From positions 89,194,873 through 89,258,872 of the forward strand of contig CM066326.1 in NCBI GenBank assembly GCA_033807775.1: DNA of 64,000 nt. The letters run 5' to 3'. Source of the stretch: Saussurea involucrata. Lineage: Eukaryota; Streptophyta; Magnoliopsida; Asterales; Asteraceae. Shown in pieces: positions 12,201-18,748 of this stretch. The notes under the pieces are model-generated. The model worked only from the letters and a program-made list of their open reading frames with translations. It ran no database searches and was not told where the DNA came from. The stretch's first letter is position 1; each line of letters starts with the position of its first letter. The position numbers and the translations under genes are program-made.

Positions 12201-15200
12201 CTCAACTTAGCAAAAATTCAAAAGACTGGTCTCACATGTTGCTTGTGTTTACAGAATTGACAATACAAAAAACGGGTTCTTAACTAAATAGTCTTTTGTA
12301 AAAAAAACTACAAAAATAGCCTAAAAATACATCTTTTGCAAAAATAGCCACCCAATCTTCCTTTCTCAAGGAGAAATGCGAAATGACCCACCAAATGATA
12401 AAAATCTGACTTGAAATTACAAAAAGCAGACGATGATGGGACGCTTGAAATTACAAAAATCTTACTTGAAACTACAAAACTGTCCAAGCGTCCCATCATC
12501 GGCAACTTTTTGTAATTCCAAAGACTGGCCTCACATGTTGCTTTTGCTTACAAAATTGACAATACAAAAACGGGTTCTTAACGTAAATAGCCTTTTGTTA
12601 AAAAAAACTACAAAAATAGCCAAAAATAGATCTTTTACAAAAATAGCCACCCAATCCTCCTTTCTCAAGGAGAAATGCGAATGACCCACCAAATAATAAA
12701 AATCTGATTTGAAATTACAAAAAGCTGACGATGATGGGCCGCTTGAAATTAAAAAAATCTGACTTGAAATTACAAAACCGTCCAAGCGTCCCATCATCAT
12801 CATCATCAGCCTTTTGTAATTCCAAAGACTGGTCTCACATGTTGCTTTTGTTTATGGAATTGACAATACAAAAAAGGGTTCTTAACTTAAATAGCCCTTT
12901 AGAAAAAAAGCTACAAAATTAGCCTAAAAATACATTTTTTACAAAAATAGTCACCCAATCCTTTTTTTCGCAAGAGAAATGCGAAATGGCCCACCAAACA
13001 ATAAAAATCTAATTTGAAATTACAAAAAGCCGACGATGACGGGATGCTTGAAATTACAAAACCGTCCAAGCGTCCCATCATTGTCAGCTTTTTGTAATTC
13101 CAAGTCAGATTTTTATTATTTGGTGGGCCATTTCGCATTTCTCCTTGAGAAAGGAGGATTTAGTGGTTGTTTTTGTAAAAGATGTATTTTTAGGATTTTT
13201 TTGTAGTTTCTTTTTACAAAAGGCTATTTAAGTTAAGAACCCACAAAAAAGTAACCTAAGGGCTTATTAATACATATGGTAATCATGCTACATGAGTGAA
13301 TATTCTAGATTGGCCAAGAAAGGCTCCTTTTGGCATTGAAGATGGTGGGTCCTGGCTGGAGCTTTAGTTGCTTAGGCCATGAGAGAAGTTTTGGACTCTG
13401 AGGTGGCGTTTGTTTTTTAAGAGGTGTTGAAGTCTTATTTCACTTCTGATTGATAAGAGGTGGCGCCGAAGTCTGAAACATCATCAACATGACTGTTTGT
13501 TTCTGTAAACTGACAAACGATAAGAGGTGTTTAAGGGGTTAGGTCATGTCTCATTTTTTCAGAACACGGCAAGACATAAGTGGCTCTGAAAAGAGAGAAA
13601 AAACAAACAATCTGAATTGCCTTATGTCTGACCGAATCAGACATAAGAGGCAAATAAGAGCTTTGAAAACCAACAAACAACATGGTGTATTAACAAGATT
13701 TACCTCAATACCTCGCAACATAAAGCTAGAAGCATATTCATATGTTTATCATTTAAAACCAGGAAATGGTTTAATTATAATAAATTGCCAAGGTTGCAAA
13801 CCCCTCAAAAGGGAACCTGCACGTAGAAAGAAGACAAAAGTCTTTTTCTTGCAGAATCATATCACCTCTTGCCCACAATTGATATTTAAGGTTATCTACT
13901 GATAATCAATGGGGATCACAAGATTAGGGCAAAATAGTAAATTCATTATGAATTTATGATGATATTTGGGTTTAATCTAGCTTTTTTGATTTTCTCAGGA
14001 AAACCATCTTTGAGAAGGAGGACTGGAGAAGTGTTTTAGATTTAGTTACCAATGCAAAGCAGGTTGTATCTTCTGTACAAGATGTAGCTAGGAAGCTAGC
14101 TGATTATACCAAGTTTGGAAGTCAGACAAAATTTATTGGTAAGCTCTATCTTAAATGCTATTAGCTTCATCACTAACTTTAGATTCTTTGTTAGAAACTA
14201 AGGCTATGGGGTTGTTTGGTTGGTTTTCCATCAAGTCATGTATGGTAAAGTTGTCTGTGTGGATTAATTTGTCTGTATAGATTAGGAATGTTTTGTTTGG
14301 GAGTTTTTTTTTCTGGATGGAAGTAGTGTGTTTTGTAAGTGGGAGGGGCAGGTGTGGAAAAACCTTGGCTTACTGCATAAAGCTCCCCCTAGAAGCTTAC
14401 TGGAATAAGCCACTTTCTATATCATTAAGCCACTACAAAACAGTCATGTAAGGGACTGTTTACCAAATGCTTACCCGGGTAAGCGCTTACCGGTAAAATT
14501 CGATACCGTCACTTACTTACCTTGTAAGATTTTAGTCCACCAAAATGGTATCGTATGCAACAATTTTTCCGGTAAGCGCTAACCGTGGTAAGAGTCTTCG
14601 CCATCACTTACCGGGTAAGACTCTTGGTCCTTGCCTTAGCTCTTACCGGGTAAGATTCTTGGTCCTTGCCATATCCATCCGGTAAGGTGACTTGGTAAAT
14701 GCTTACCCGCGTAAGTGTTTGGTAAACGTCCCCTAAAGCTGACCGAATAAGCTGCGAGTTCCATTAAGCTGCTAACAAACAGGTCCTATGTTTGGCAGAC
14801 TAGTTGATAAGCTAGCTGTTGGTTAATAAGCTAGTTGTTGGCTAATAAGCTCGTTGTTGTTTCATAACTACTCACGTTTGGTAAAAACTAGCTGAAATCA
14901 AGATGACAATGTAAAATGACCTAAACCAGCTTATATATTTTTTCAATTAATATTTTAACATATCCTTTTAGGTCATTTTACTTTGTCATGTAGCTTATCA
15001 TCTAGTTTTTACTAAACATGAGTTGTGTATCGGTTAGCTTATCATCATCAGCTAGCTTATTAACCAACAACTAGTTTTTCAGCTAACTAGATTATCAACA
15101 TACAACTACCCAGTTTGCTAAGCAGGGTTGGGTTTCGGTGAGAAGTTGAGGTTAACGTGAGAAGCGTGCGTGAGAAGTGGTTATCAACCGTTGGATGAGA

Positions 15201-15902
15201 TATGGGCGCACATTTGGATGAGATGCACCGAGATGCACCAGATCAATTCCCTTCTAAGGCGCAATTCATGGGAGGGCATTTGATTAAAAGTGATCAACGG
15301 TTCAGATCCACTTCTCACGCTTCTCACGTTAACCTCAACTTCTCACACGATCTTTCACCTTGCTAAGCATGGCCTTAAACCCTGTTCGTTATCTAGTTTT
15401 TTTTTTCTTTGAATTTTTGTTACATTTTTACAACCTTTTATGAATTTGAGATTTTTGCATCTTTTTCATTTCCCGCGAAAGTTATGTTGTTTGAATTGTT
15501 GACTTCCATTACATCACATTTGACCAAAAGGTTTGACTCCATTGCTGTTTTGACCTACCAACAGATATTCCCGGTAGAAAAGATTCAATCGTGGTACCAA
15601 CTAGTAACCCTTCGATAACAAAACCCGATGACGTTAAAGAGGAAAAACACGATCTAACGGTTCCTCAGGAGGAACTTGTTGTTCCGGGTACGGTTTATTT
15701 TCTGAAACGGAAGGAAGAAAACCACAACGGAAACCGAGTGAATTTCTTCACACTTTGGAAGCGACATAGAGGTGAGCATTTTCAGAGAATACTACTATCG
15801 AACAACTTGATTGCGGATCACAAGTGTGATAGCCATTACTACGCCCTAAGGGACGTCCTCAAAGGCATTCCTCGGCCTCAAAATCAAACTCATCCGGACT
15901 AA
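177..15902 (+). CDS. Class 3 lipase (alpha/beta-hydrolase), multi-exon host gene
   Basis: A spliced gene for a Lipase_3-family enzyme that would hydrolyse acyl-glycerol type lipids. Proposed exons: 177-219, 394-479, 1070-1366, 8769-8968, 9972-10322, 11015-11215, 12016-12086, 13999-14138 and 15565-15902. Every junction from 1070 on is GT-AG with matching phase. The encoded protein shows an IRGTHT strand, the nucleophile elbow GHSLGG (11033-11050), a DDIIPRL acidic segment and a late SDHKCDSHYY-type segment (here ADHKCDSHYY) that probably supplies the catalytic His. Summed exons give 1727 nt, one base short of 576 codons; the missing base maps to exon 2, where the frame breaks between about 399 and 421. 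The relationship to plant diacylglycerol-lipase-like proteins comes from memory of the family. The introns hold almost only transposon sequence, including a 6.4 kb antisense copia. The gene is probably expressed, but the 5' end is uncertain. Confidence 0.8.
394..479 (+). CDS. Lipase exon 2 (tentative, frame broken)
   Basis: The acceptor AG is at 392-393 and a strong donor GTAAGT starts at 480. Entering from exon 1 the frame reads GAVYDEFYG and then stops at TAG 432-434. From 410 the next frame reads on as GFELVIDPIAPFVQNLSSR and joins exon 3 in the correct phase. One extra base between 399 and 421 would make the whole exon open. This is either a real deletion or a sequence error. Confidence 0.4.
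1070..1366 (+). CDS. Lipase exon 3
   Basis: Acceptor GATGCAG ends at 1069 and the donor GT is at 1367. It encodes the N-terminal region of the lipase, including IRKRELYHRYVYNALSRYQ, then an acidic linker and the segment ending RWPLPTG. The GGA glycine codon at the junction is split 1+2 with exon 4. An internal Met (ATG at 1229) could serve as a later start. Confidence 0.75.
1538..1812 (-). repeat. LTR-A, element 3' LTR
   Basis: Starts TGTTGTCC and ends TCCACA on the plus strand; identical by eye to 7633-7907. Bordered on the right by the polypurine tract and on the left by the target duplication AGCTT. Confidence 0.95.
1813..1828 (-). other. Polypurine tract of element A
   Basis: Plus strand TTCTCCCCCTTAATCT; the minus strand reads as a purine run AAGGGGGAGAA directly before the LTR. 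This is the expected plus-strand primer for reverse transcription. Confidence 0.8.
1822..5178 (-). CDS. Copia pol: protease, integrase, RT, RNase H (element A)
   Basis: 1118 codons without interruption. In order: protease-like WYLDNGASNHMTG (about residues 68-80; D-N-G instead of D-S/T-G, a form I recall from some copia lineages), pre-integrase WHARLGHLNF (about 202), integrase core with DLVYGDLCGP and LRTDRGGEF and PQQNGVVERRNRT (about 262-370), reverse transcriptase with LVAKGYVQEQGIDFDEVFAP and the YVDD box (about 670-800), and RNase H with YSDSSYG and ALSSCESEFMAA (about 955-1060). The enzyme part looks intact. The first residues lie in a different frame from gag, so the usual single polyprotein is broken just after the zinc knuckle. 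Whether this is mutation or programmed frameshifting is not decided by the sequence. Confidence 0.9.
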   Translation of the reverse strand: MSQMQEIWTLQKGLQCNQLPTTQEQSNLIQEDEEPSLLMATHKTEHEEVLLNEGQFQPGKYAATDESIWYLDNGASNHMTGTKSHFKDIDERITGRVRFGDGSYVEIKGRGSILLGCRNHEQKVITEVYYIPNLKSNILSLGQLTEIGCKVVMEGNQLTLHDKNKRLLMKIERSKNRLYSIRLQIGTPICLLANVDSQAWLWHARLGHLNFEDINNMTRKNLVEGIPRINHAGQICDACLLGKHSRTPFPIQAKFRSKKPLDLVYGDLCGPISPTTHSGKQYIFLLVDDCTRFMWAYFLTSKDQAFDTFKEFRQKIETEMRTKLRMLRTDRGGEFTSNEFTKYCKENGIVRQLTAPYSPQQNGVVERRNRTVLSTTRSMMKAMKLPHNFWAEAVRHAVYILNRVPTRALVDKTPYEALYNRKPNLEKLRIFGCTAYAKVTIPHLQKLDDRSVPMIYLGIEEGSKAYRLYDPEKGKIHISRDVKFMETKPWKWDNNREEIRTQNLEWTSFVVRGIDDGNTTSINSESNEDAYQEQEPITAPDSPVTPQTYTYNPHSEEEQATISSLRNSEERFDDTPVRGFKDLNAIYANARVVETESLLLTEEEPRNYREASTDKKWIEAMEVELDSINRNNTWTLTTLPTNHKAIGLKWVFKAKKDAKGKIIKYKARLVAKGYVQEQGIDFDEVFAPVARIETVRLILALAAYHGWQVHHLDVKSAFLHGELKEEVYVAQPEGFIQPGSTGKVYKLAKALYGLRQAPRAWNVKLDQTLKSLDFKKCNLEQAVYTKRSKTSTLIVGVYVDDLIVTGTPRKEIDLFKSQMEDKFEMSDLGLLAYYLGIEVTQKGGEITIKQTGYINKILKDASMMESNDTKIPMDPGTKLVKAEDGNPVDATYYRSLIGCLRYLLHTRPDLSYSVGLLSRFMQEPKDHHLKAIKQVIRYIKGTKEHGIIYKRDGGCKITGYSDSSYGINTDQGKGTTGIVFYFGESPITWCTQKQPTVALSSCESEFMAATGAACQALWLKRLLSEITGWKEERITLRVDNVSAIALVKNPVFHGRSKHIDIRYHFIRECVENGHINVEHVSGELQRADILTKALPRLKFVTMRQMLGVQDLGRSNDRD
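5064..5729 (-). pseudogene. Truncated, frameshifted copia gag (element A)
   Basis: Encodes only the C-terminal part of a copia gag: the GVDKVQKARLQSLMIGFQTL region of the UBN2-type capsid, LVRKLLDSMPDRF, an RG-rich basic stretch and the knuckle CHKCRKFGHYRKDC. The N-terminal half of capsid is missing, because the second PBS (5718-5728) runs straight into the codons EKRHVGVDK. After the knuckle this frame ends at 5064, whereas the expected continuation NQLPTTQEQSNLIQ is in the pol frame, one base off. The nominal Met is inside the PBS and is not a credible start. Confidence 0.75.
5718..5728 (-). other. Second primer binding site, next to internal LTR-B
   Basis: Minus strand TGGTATCAGAG, complementary to initiator-Met tRNA, placed three bases inside LTR-B as in a normal 5' LTR. 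It is fused to mid-gag sequence (AAAAGACATG follows), so the usual leader and gag start are absent. Confidence 0.8.
5731..6094 (-). repeat. Internal LTR-B, unrelated to the outer LTRs
   Basis: 364 bp from TGTTGGAATCGC to TTTCTAACA (plus strand). On one side is a PPT (6095 on) and on the other a PBS (5718-5728), so it has both 5'-LTR and 3'-LTR surroundings. I see no similarity to LTR-A beyond the terminal TGTTG/AACA and the shared stretch running into the PBS. Confidence 0.8.
6095..6106 (-). other. Polypurine tract for LTR-B
   Basis: Plus strand TGCCCCCTTAAT; the minus strand has TTAAGGGGGCA immediately before LTR-B. It differs from the PPT of LTR-A (AAGGGGGAGAA), which supports a second element family as its source. 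Confidence 0.7.
6134..7630 (-). CDS. Retro-ORF with CCHC knuckle, decayed protease and ARID domain
   Basis: A long open frame (519 codons if counted from an ATG at 7693 inside LTR-A) with no stop between LTR, PBS and ORF. Residues 104-117 form a knuckle CYLCFSRGHMYWSC. Residues 172-183 read WYVSDEYPRHMT, aligned with the WYLDSGCSRHMT protease motif but lacking D-S-G, and are followed by the VYLVPNCALNVLSLQQL strand region. Residues about 355-450 resemble an ARID/BRIGHT DNA-binding domain (VKKHFEKLVEWFYKDYL, VEICLLDVYLTVQGFGGHV, WEDVAKALGF). The tail is acidic. Hybrids like this are known to me from Asteraceae annotations. I infer a captured ARID domain that replaced most of pol; a role in targeting or host regulation is speculation. 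Confidence 0.7.
   Translation of the reverse strand, partial: WYQSPRLGRSVGSNDGETENCRIEETRDYDAKDSDQFRRKLWHLRRKEVLKKLDRLNLRETDLSVSKPQPSLFLSRKMKKARCYLCFSRGHMYWSCPNMNRRFYFKERNSQELGGRVKSKKITRTPCDKFIIPTPNWTVVGSDERGWNEIWYVSDEYPRHMTADISLFKHFKKGSIGTSSMGIKVEGFGEVVVATEARNYLIAGVYLVPNCALNVLSLQQLIVQGFRVRFQNTKAILERAFEGEYDKDEEEISDSDSNTDWMCKNEDLHQLDCIQEKAINEVFKYYNSYDELSREEILNGKRVGKMPTKGEFESVIGFMKMVSEDEIKEDCKDLVKKHFEKLVEWFYKDYLNCEERVTPVEIHGVEICLLDVYLTVQGFGGHVYVTTKDKWEDVAKALGFSSYYAGGIKKVYMTHLGLLEAYYEIAKRHSKVELARIAGDSKGAAPEAEMDAGAGKSGAIGLPKGEDLPGGVEDTSMEESVKEADCCKEEDDDLITID
7619..7630 (-). other. Primer binding site next to LTR-A
   Basis: Minus strand TGGTATCAGAGC, complementary to the 3' end of initiator-Met tRNA, two bases from LTR-A. 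Confidence 0.85.
7633..7907 (-). repeat. LTR-A, element 5' LTR
   Basis: Same 275 bp as 1538-1812, with no differences seen by eye. Flanked on the right by target duplication AGCTT (7908-7912). Confidence 0.95.
8225..8400. repeat. MITE-like fragment, CTCTTATGTCTGATTC family
   Basis: Repeats of CTCTTAT and CTCTTATGTCTGATTC with a TTTGTTTTTTAG-like end. The same motifs recur at about 13391-13690, partly inverted. The ends are not sharp enough to name the superfamily. Confidence 0.35.
8769..8968 (+). CDS. Lipase exon 4
   Basis: The acceptor TTTCACAG ends at 8768 and the donor GT is at 8969. It reads NGNGNKTPPSSRSLAEILAS, followed by WSLSDLTIGLYLIYLQQAS and PFEDVKGVKISSDTV. It restores the reading phase across the 7.4 kb intron that contains the copia insertion. 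Confidence 0.8.
9030..9659. mobile_element. hAT-type MITE in lipase intron
   Basis: Terminal inverted repeats TAGGGGTGT and ACACCCCTA, flanked by the perfect 8 bp duplication ATTTGAAG (9022-9029, 9660-9667). Both arms are rich in TTCGGTT/AACCGAA, so the element folds back. The 8 bp duplication is diagnostic of hAT. It lies in the 8969-9971 intron. Confidence 0.85.
9690..9921. mobile_element. Mutator-like MITE, copy 1
   Basis: About 232 bp with long inverted arms (GAGAAGTCGAGGTTAACG ... CGTTAACCTCGACTTCTC). Flanked by TTCAAGCTG / TTCAAGCAG (9 bp, one mismatch). Same family as 15125-15359, 20075-20298 and 22797-23003. Confidence 0.8.
9972..10322 (+). CDS. Lipase exon 5
   Basis: 117 codons, phase 0 at both ends. 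They start VQDLIYHVELAKGAYRDSAA and include YYIGIDTRNKLVIFGIRGTH, the beta-strand and oxyanion-side region of the Lipase_3 fold. The acceptor is CTGTAG and the donor GT is at 10323. Confidence 0.85.
10406..10980. mobile_element. Harbinger-like MITE in lipase intron
   Basis: Ends GGGTGCGTTTGGTATCCAGG and GTATACCAAACACACCC form a clear inverted repeat. The same termini bound the GGN-containing element at 32954-34298. The target duplication is no longer clear (TCT / TTT). Confidence 0.65.
11015..11215 (+). CDS. Lipase exon 6 with the GHSLGG nucleophile elbow
   Basis: 67 codons, phase 0. They contain RLVGHSLGGAIASLLAI (catalytic Ser in G-H-S-L-G) and VGYATPPCVSRELA, a stretch typical of plant class 3 lipases. 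Acceptor CTACAG and donor GT at 11216. Confidence 0.9.
11276..11916. mobile_element. Mutator-like MITE in lipase intron
   Basis: Inverted ends include TTTTACGAAAATGCGAGAACA and its complement near 11868-11890. Flanked by the 9 bp duplication GATTGCTAA (11267-11275, 11917-11925). The interior is AT-rich with repeated ATCACAT/ATTATCAC motifs and has no ORF. Confidence 0.75.
12016..12086 (+). CDS. Lipase exon 7
   Basis: It reads DDIIPRLSVATLMKLRNEIL and TD, then a split Trp codon (TG|G) continued by the exon at 13999. The donor is GTAAGT at 12087. The leading Asp residues are the likely acidic members of the catalytic triad region. Confidence 0.8.
12274..13242. repeat. Foldback MITE with internal tandem amplification
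   Basis: The terminal arm GGGTTCTTAACTAAATAG at 12274 has its inverted partner CTATTTAAGTTAAGAACCC ending at 13242. Between them a unit of about 302 bp is repeated head to tail (landmark GACTGG(T/C)CTCACATGTTGC at about 12223, 12524 and 12826) before the sequence turns back. Flanks ACAAAAAAC / ACAAAAAAG may be a 9 bp duplication. The small ORFs in it are repeats of the same noncoding text. Confidence 0.7.
13391..13690. repeat. MITE-like sequence, CTCTTATGTCTGATTC family
   Basis: Contains TTTGTTTTTTAAGAGG near its left side and AATCAGACATAAGAGGCAAAT towards the right, matching the fragment at 8225-8400. Possibly two nested copies. Ends and target duplication are unclear. Confidence 0.35.
13999..14138 (+). 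CDS. Lipase exon 8
   Basis: It continues the split Trp and reads KTIFEKEDWRSVLDLVTNAK and then VVSSVQDVARKLADYTKF. The acceptor is TTTCTCAG and the donor GTAAGC is at 14139. It leaves one base (G), which joins AT of the last exon to make Asp. Confidence 0.8.
14208..14786. mobile_element. Harbinger/Tourist-like MITE, second copy, with nested MITE
   Basis: Reverse-orientation relative of 1415-8045 (left end GGGGTTGTTTGGTTGG, right end GCTAACAAACAGGTCC), flanked by TAT on both sides. Another MITE (14452-14733) has inserted inside it. It lies in the 14139-15564 lipase intron. Confidence 0.7.
14452..14733. mobile_element. Tourist-like MITE, GGGNCGTTTACC family, copy 1
   Basis: Ends GGGACTGTTTACCAAATGC and GTTTGGTAAACGTCCCC, flanked by TAA. 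Dense in CTTACCGGTAAG-type palindromic motifs. Copies at 24410-24689 and 27268-27553. Confidence 0.75.
14795..15112. repeat. Foldback repeat in lipase intron
   Basis: Left part is built from TTGATAAGCTAGCTGTTGG repeats, and the right part is its complement (AGCTTATTAACCAACAACTAG). It makes a large imperfect hairpin. Ends are approximate and I see no target duplication. Confidence 0.45.
15125..15359. mobile_element. Mutator-like MITE, copy 2
   Basis: 235 bp, flanked by the perfect 10 bp duplication TTGCTAAGCA (15115-15124, 15360-15369). Arms contain GAGAAGTTGAGGTTAACG and its complement. Lies in the last lipase intron. Confidence 0.85.
15565..15902 (+). CDS. Lipase last exon
   Basis: Acceptor CCAACAG ends at 15564. 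It encodes a charged linker, then VPGTVYFLKRKEENHNGNR, then KRHRGEHFQRILLSNNLI, ADHKCDSHYY and a C-terminus ending QTHPD before TAA at 15900-15902. The His residues in the DHKCDSHYY segment are candidates for the catalytic base. Confidence 0.85.
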
Positions 15903-16995
15903 GGTTTGTCTTTCTTCATTCTCTGTTTTTCGTTTTATGGGTCTCGTCAATGGAATCCATAAAATGAAAATATTAAATGCCGAAAAACGCTTAAAAGTGT
16001 TGTCATTTTTACATGTTTTTGTTTTTTGTTTTGTTTTGTAATTTAATGTACATAGTGATTTTCATAAGATTTGTATGAACCATAATTACATGTTAAGATT
16101 GGGCTAAATTAGATTGGGCCCAGACCTACCCATGTAAAATATAAAAACTTGGCTAATCGGATGATAGATGGTTTCTGTTCCAATATTTTTGGAGGCCCTG
16201 TTACACCTGTACCAACAATATAGATTGACTGGACAAGTAGTAAGTAGAACAAAATATAGAAGTTCATACCATCTATTATATTAAAAGCCTTACAAATTAA
16301 AACAACGAAAGTTGTCTTAAAATGACGGAAGTAACATGAAATTTACTTAAATAGAATCATTCTTCTAACATTTTTCGAAAGCCCTAATCCGGAATCGCCA
16401 AATTGGCTGGCTACAAGAGTAAAAGCTTAAAACATGTATAGTTGGGCTAAAGGATAAAACATATATAACTTTGACCCCAATTTTTTGGGGGGCCATGATC
16501 CATAACTCACATTGGAACACTCTGACGTTGCTCCCGTTTCCGTTAACATCTGTGACCCCCTTTTTGTCCTCCCCGTACTGCCACCCCATTACTTACAATG
16601 AAAAAGGCACACAGTGTTAGGAATATACTATTAATACACTTTTTATTTAATTAAATGATAGTTTTACCTCCACTATAATTAAGGGTAGAATGGTAAAATA
16701 GACACTTATTTTGGGACAAACTAAAATAGAAATGTGACCTCTGTCCTTCCTTTCTCACATGTCCACCACGTGTCCACATGCATTTTTCTTCTTCTGGTCA
16801 TATGCATATGGAGTAAATATTAAACACTTGATTGCTATTTCATTTTATCTTGTATATGTGGTATATTAAACTGATCTAGTTTTGTTTCTATTGATATACC
16901 AGCAGCTCTTATGCATGTAGGGTGTGACATAACTGCACTACACTACACAATTTATAAAGTGTCACATCAACTTTAGAAATTATATAGAAATTACC
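15903..16995. other. Downstream flank of the lipase gene, no gene seen
   Basis: 3' UTR and intergenic AT-rich DNA. A Helitron-like 5' terminus (A|TCTATTATATTAAAAGCC) begins at about 16272 but I found no partner 3' hairpin. No coding region is supported. Confidence 0.4.
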
Positions 16996-17615
16996 CTTCA
17001 TTAGAATGATTTCTGATCAATTTCTTAAGTGACACCTCATCAATAAAAACAACAAAACTACAATTAATTATTATACATCAAATAATTTATTAATTAAATA
17101 ATTATTATAAAGTAAAATTAATTAAATAAAATGTTCTTGATTCAATATATAAATGTTTATATTTATGCTTTAAAAGTAAATTTTAGTGTTTCGTATAATT
17201 TTATTATATTTACGTATTTAATTTATTAAAAGAAACGAAAAACTATATTAACTGAGGTATAGTTATGCAATATATTTTATTTGTATTGTAATATTAATTA
17301 TATTTTGCATTTTTTAATATTCGTTAATGTATTAATGTTAACTTTATAATTTAATAAATAAAAAAATTATATCAATATTAATTAATGATCATACTGTTTG
17401 TAATTTTTTATAACCGAAATCTCATTTACTAAATTATTCATACTTTTTTCATAAACATATTTCCCAAAACATAAAAAACATGATGTGACGTAAAATAATT
17501 TATCATTTACCAATTTCCTATTATGAAATCATAATCACAAGTCACAACCACCATAATTTTTAATTAAGAAATCCTATGTGTCACTTAAGAAATTGCATAA
17601 GAAATTACCGTAGTA
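16996..17615. mobile_element. AT-rich non-autonomous DNA transposon, probable
   Basis: A perfect 17 bp inverted repeat, AATTTCTTAAGTGACAC near 17021 and GTGTCACTTAAGAAATT near 17577, with weaker similarity continuing outward on both sides. The interior is very AT-rich and noncoding. The exact termini and duplication were not resolved. Confidence 0.4.
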
Positions 17616-17778
17616 GATGTTCTATATGTTAAAACCAAACTAAACTAACCCCGTAAATCCCACTCGAAAGTAGGACATAAACCATACGTCCATACCAAAG
17701 AGTAGAGTGGGTACATGATGAACATAGAACGAGAAAAATTAAGAAATAAATAATGAGTGGGTACATTGACATACACTA

Positions 17779-17852
17779 GTAAGCTGGTCCGGAAACCCAC
17801 GTGGTTGCTCGGGGGATTAGGTGGTGCGTGTAAGCTGGTCCGGAAACCCACG
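17779..17852. repeat. Direct repeat AAGCTGGTCCGGAAACCCACG
   Basis: Two copies about 50 bp apart. Probably a remnant of a dispersed repeat. No coding potential is supported. Confidence 0.4.
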
Positions 17853-18061
17853 GTTACCAAAAAAACATGACCAACATTTGGGAATAGTAGTTTTCCATGA
17901 AAATTGCAGTATCATTTTTATTTGAACATTTGATGCCTCAAGAAAATTGTTACTTATTTGTCCATTATCATCAATAGATTCATTATTGTTATTAATGTTG
18001 ACCCATAAGATTTTATTACCCATATAGCTTTGTAAAACTAGGTCAAAACCGTAGTTTTGAG

Positions 18062-18415
18062 AAGCGGTGTTAACGAGCCAAGTCAAGTCGAGTTGCAGAT
18101 TGTTCGAGTTCAAATAACTTTTTCGCAGTCAATACTCGTTTTTGAGATCTATTAGCTCAACTTCAATAATTTTTATACCTTGATTCTATGGTTTATAAAC
18201 ATATGAACATGTTTGGCTCGAAGAAGTGTATGCTTGAATGGTTCGGCCCGGCTCGAAAAACTTAACCGAGCTTTCAAACAAGCCGAGTTGAACATTTAAT
18301 GGAGCTCGATTCGTTAAGTTAAAGGAGTTCTAGAATGCGTTCGAGATGGAATCGAGCTCAATAAGTGTTAAGCTCGGGCTCGAGTAGCTCGTTAAAAGTT
18401 CGACTCATTAACACC
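18062..18415. mobile_element. Probable hAT-type MITE rich in GAGCTCG motifs
   Basis: Left GGTGTTAACGAGCC and right CTCATTAACACCCC form an inverted repeat. The interior has many GAGCTCG/CGAGCT motifs in both directions. Flanks TTTTGAGA / TTTTGACG look like a decayed 8 bp duplication. Confidence 0.5.
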
Positions 18416-18623
18416 CCTATTTTTGACGAGTAATATAGGAGAACAAGATTCCAGTTTTTAGGACAATGATTCCAAAACGCAAAATGCTAAAACCTGGTCA
18501 AAACATTCCTTCATCAGGAAATAAGGTTAATCAAAATTGAAACATGTATACGTGTCTTGGTCTCTTGGACCAAAAGTCATTAGGAATAGTCTTCTCTAAT
18601 TTGGATTACACCTGTGAATGATT

Positions 18624-18748
18624 GAGATTGCTTTTCGTAGCTTCCAATTTTTTTTTACAATTAACAGTCCAAAGTCCTGATGAAATCATCAGGACTTTGG
18701 ACTGTACTGCTGATGGTAAAAGAATTGGGGGCTACAAAAAGCAATCTC
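18624..18748. repeat. Long hairpin with a perfect 20 bp inner stem
   Basis: Inner arms 18664-18683 and 18686-18705 are perfectly complementary around a 2-base loop. Outer arms (GAGATTGCTTTTCGTAGC and GCTACAAAAAGCAATCTC) pair almost fully. An open frame of 60 codons across it is incidental. It could be a small MITE or a young small-RNA hairpin. Confidence 0.7.

Noticed and set aside
16272..17640. Second Helitron starting at the TCTATTATATTAAAAG motif
   Set aside because: Only the 5'-like end is visible; no GC-rich hairpin followed by CTRR was found downstream.
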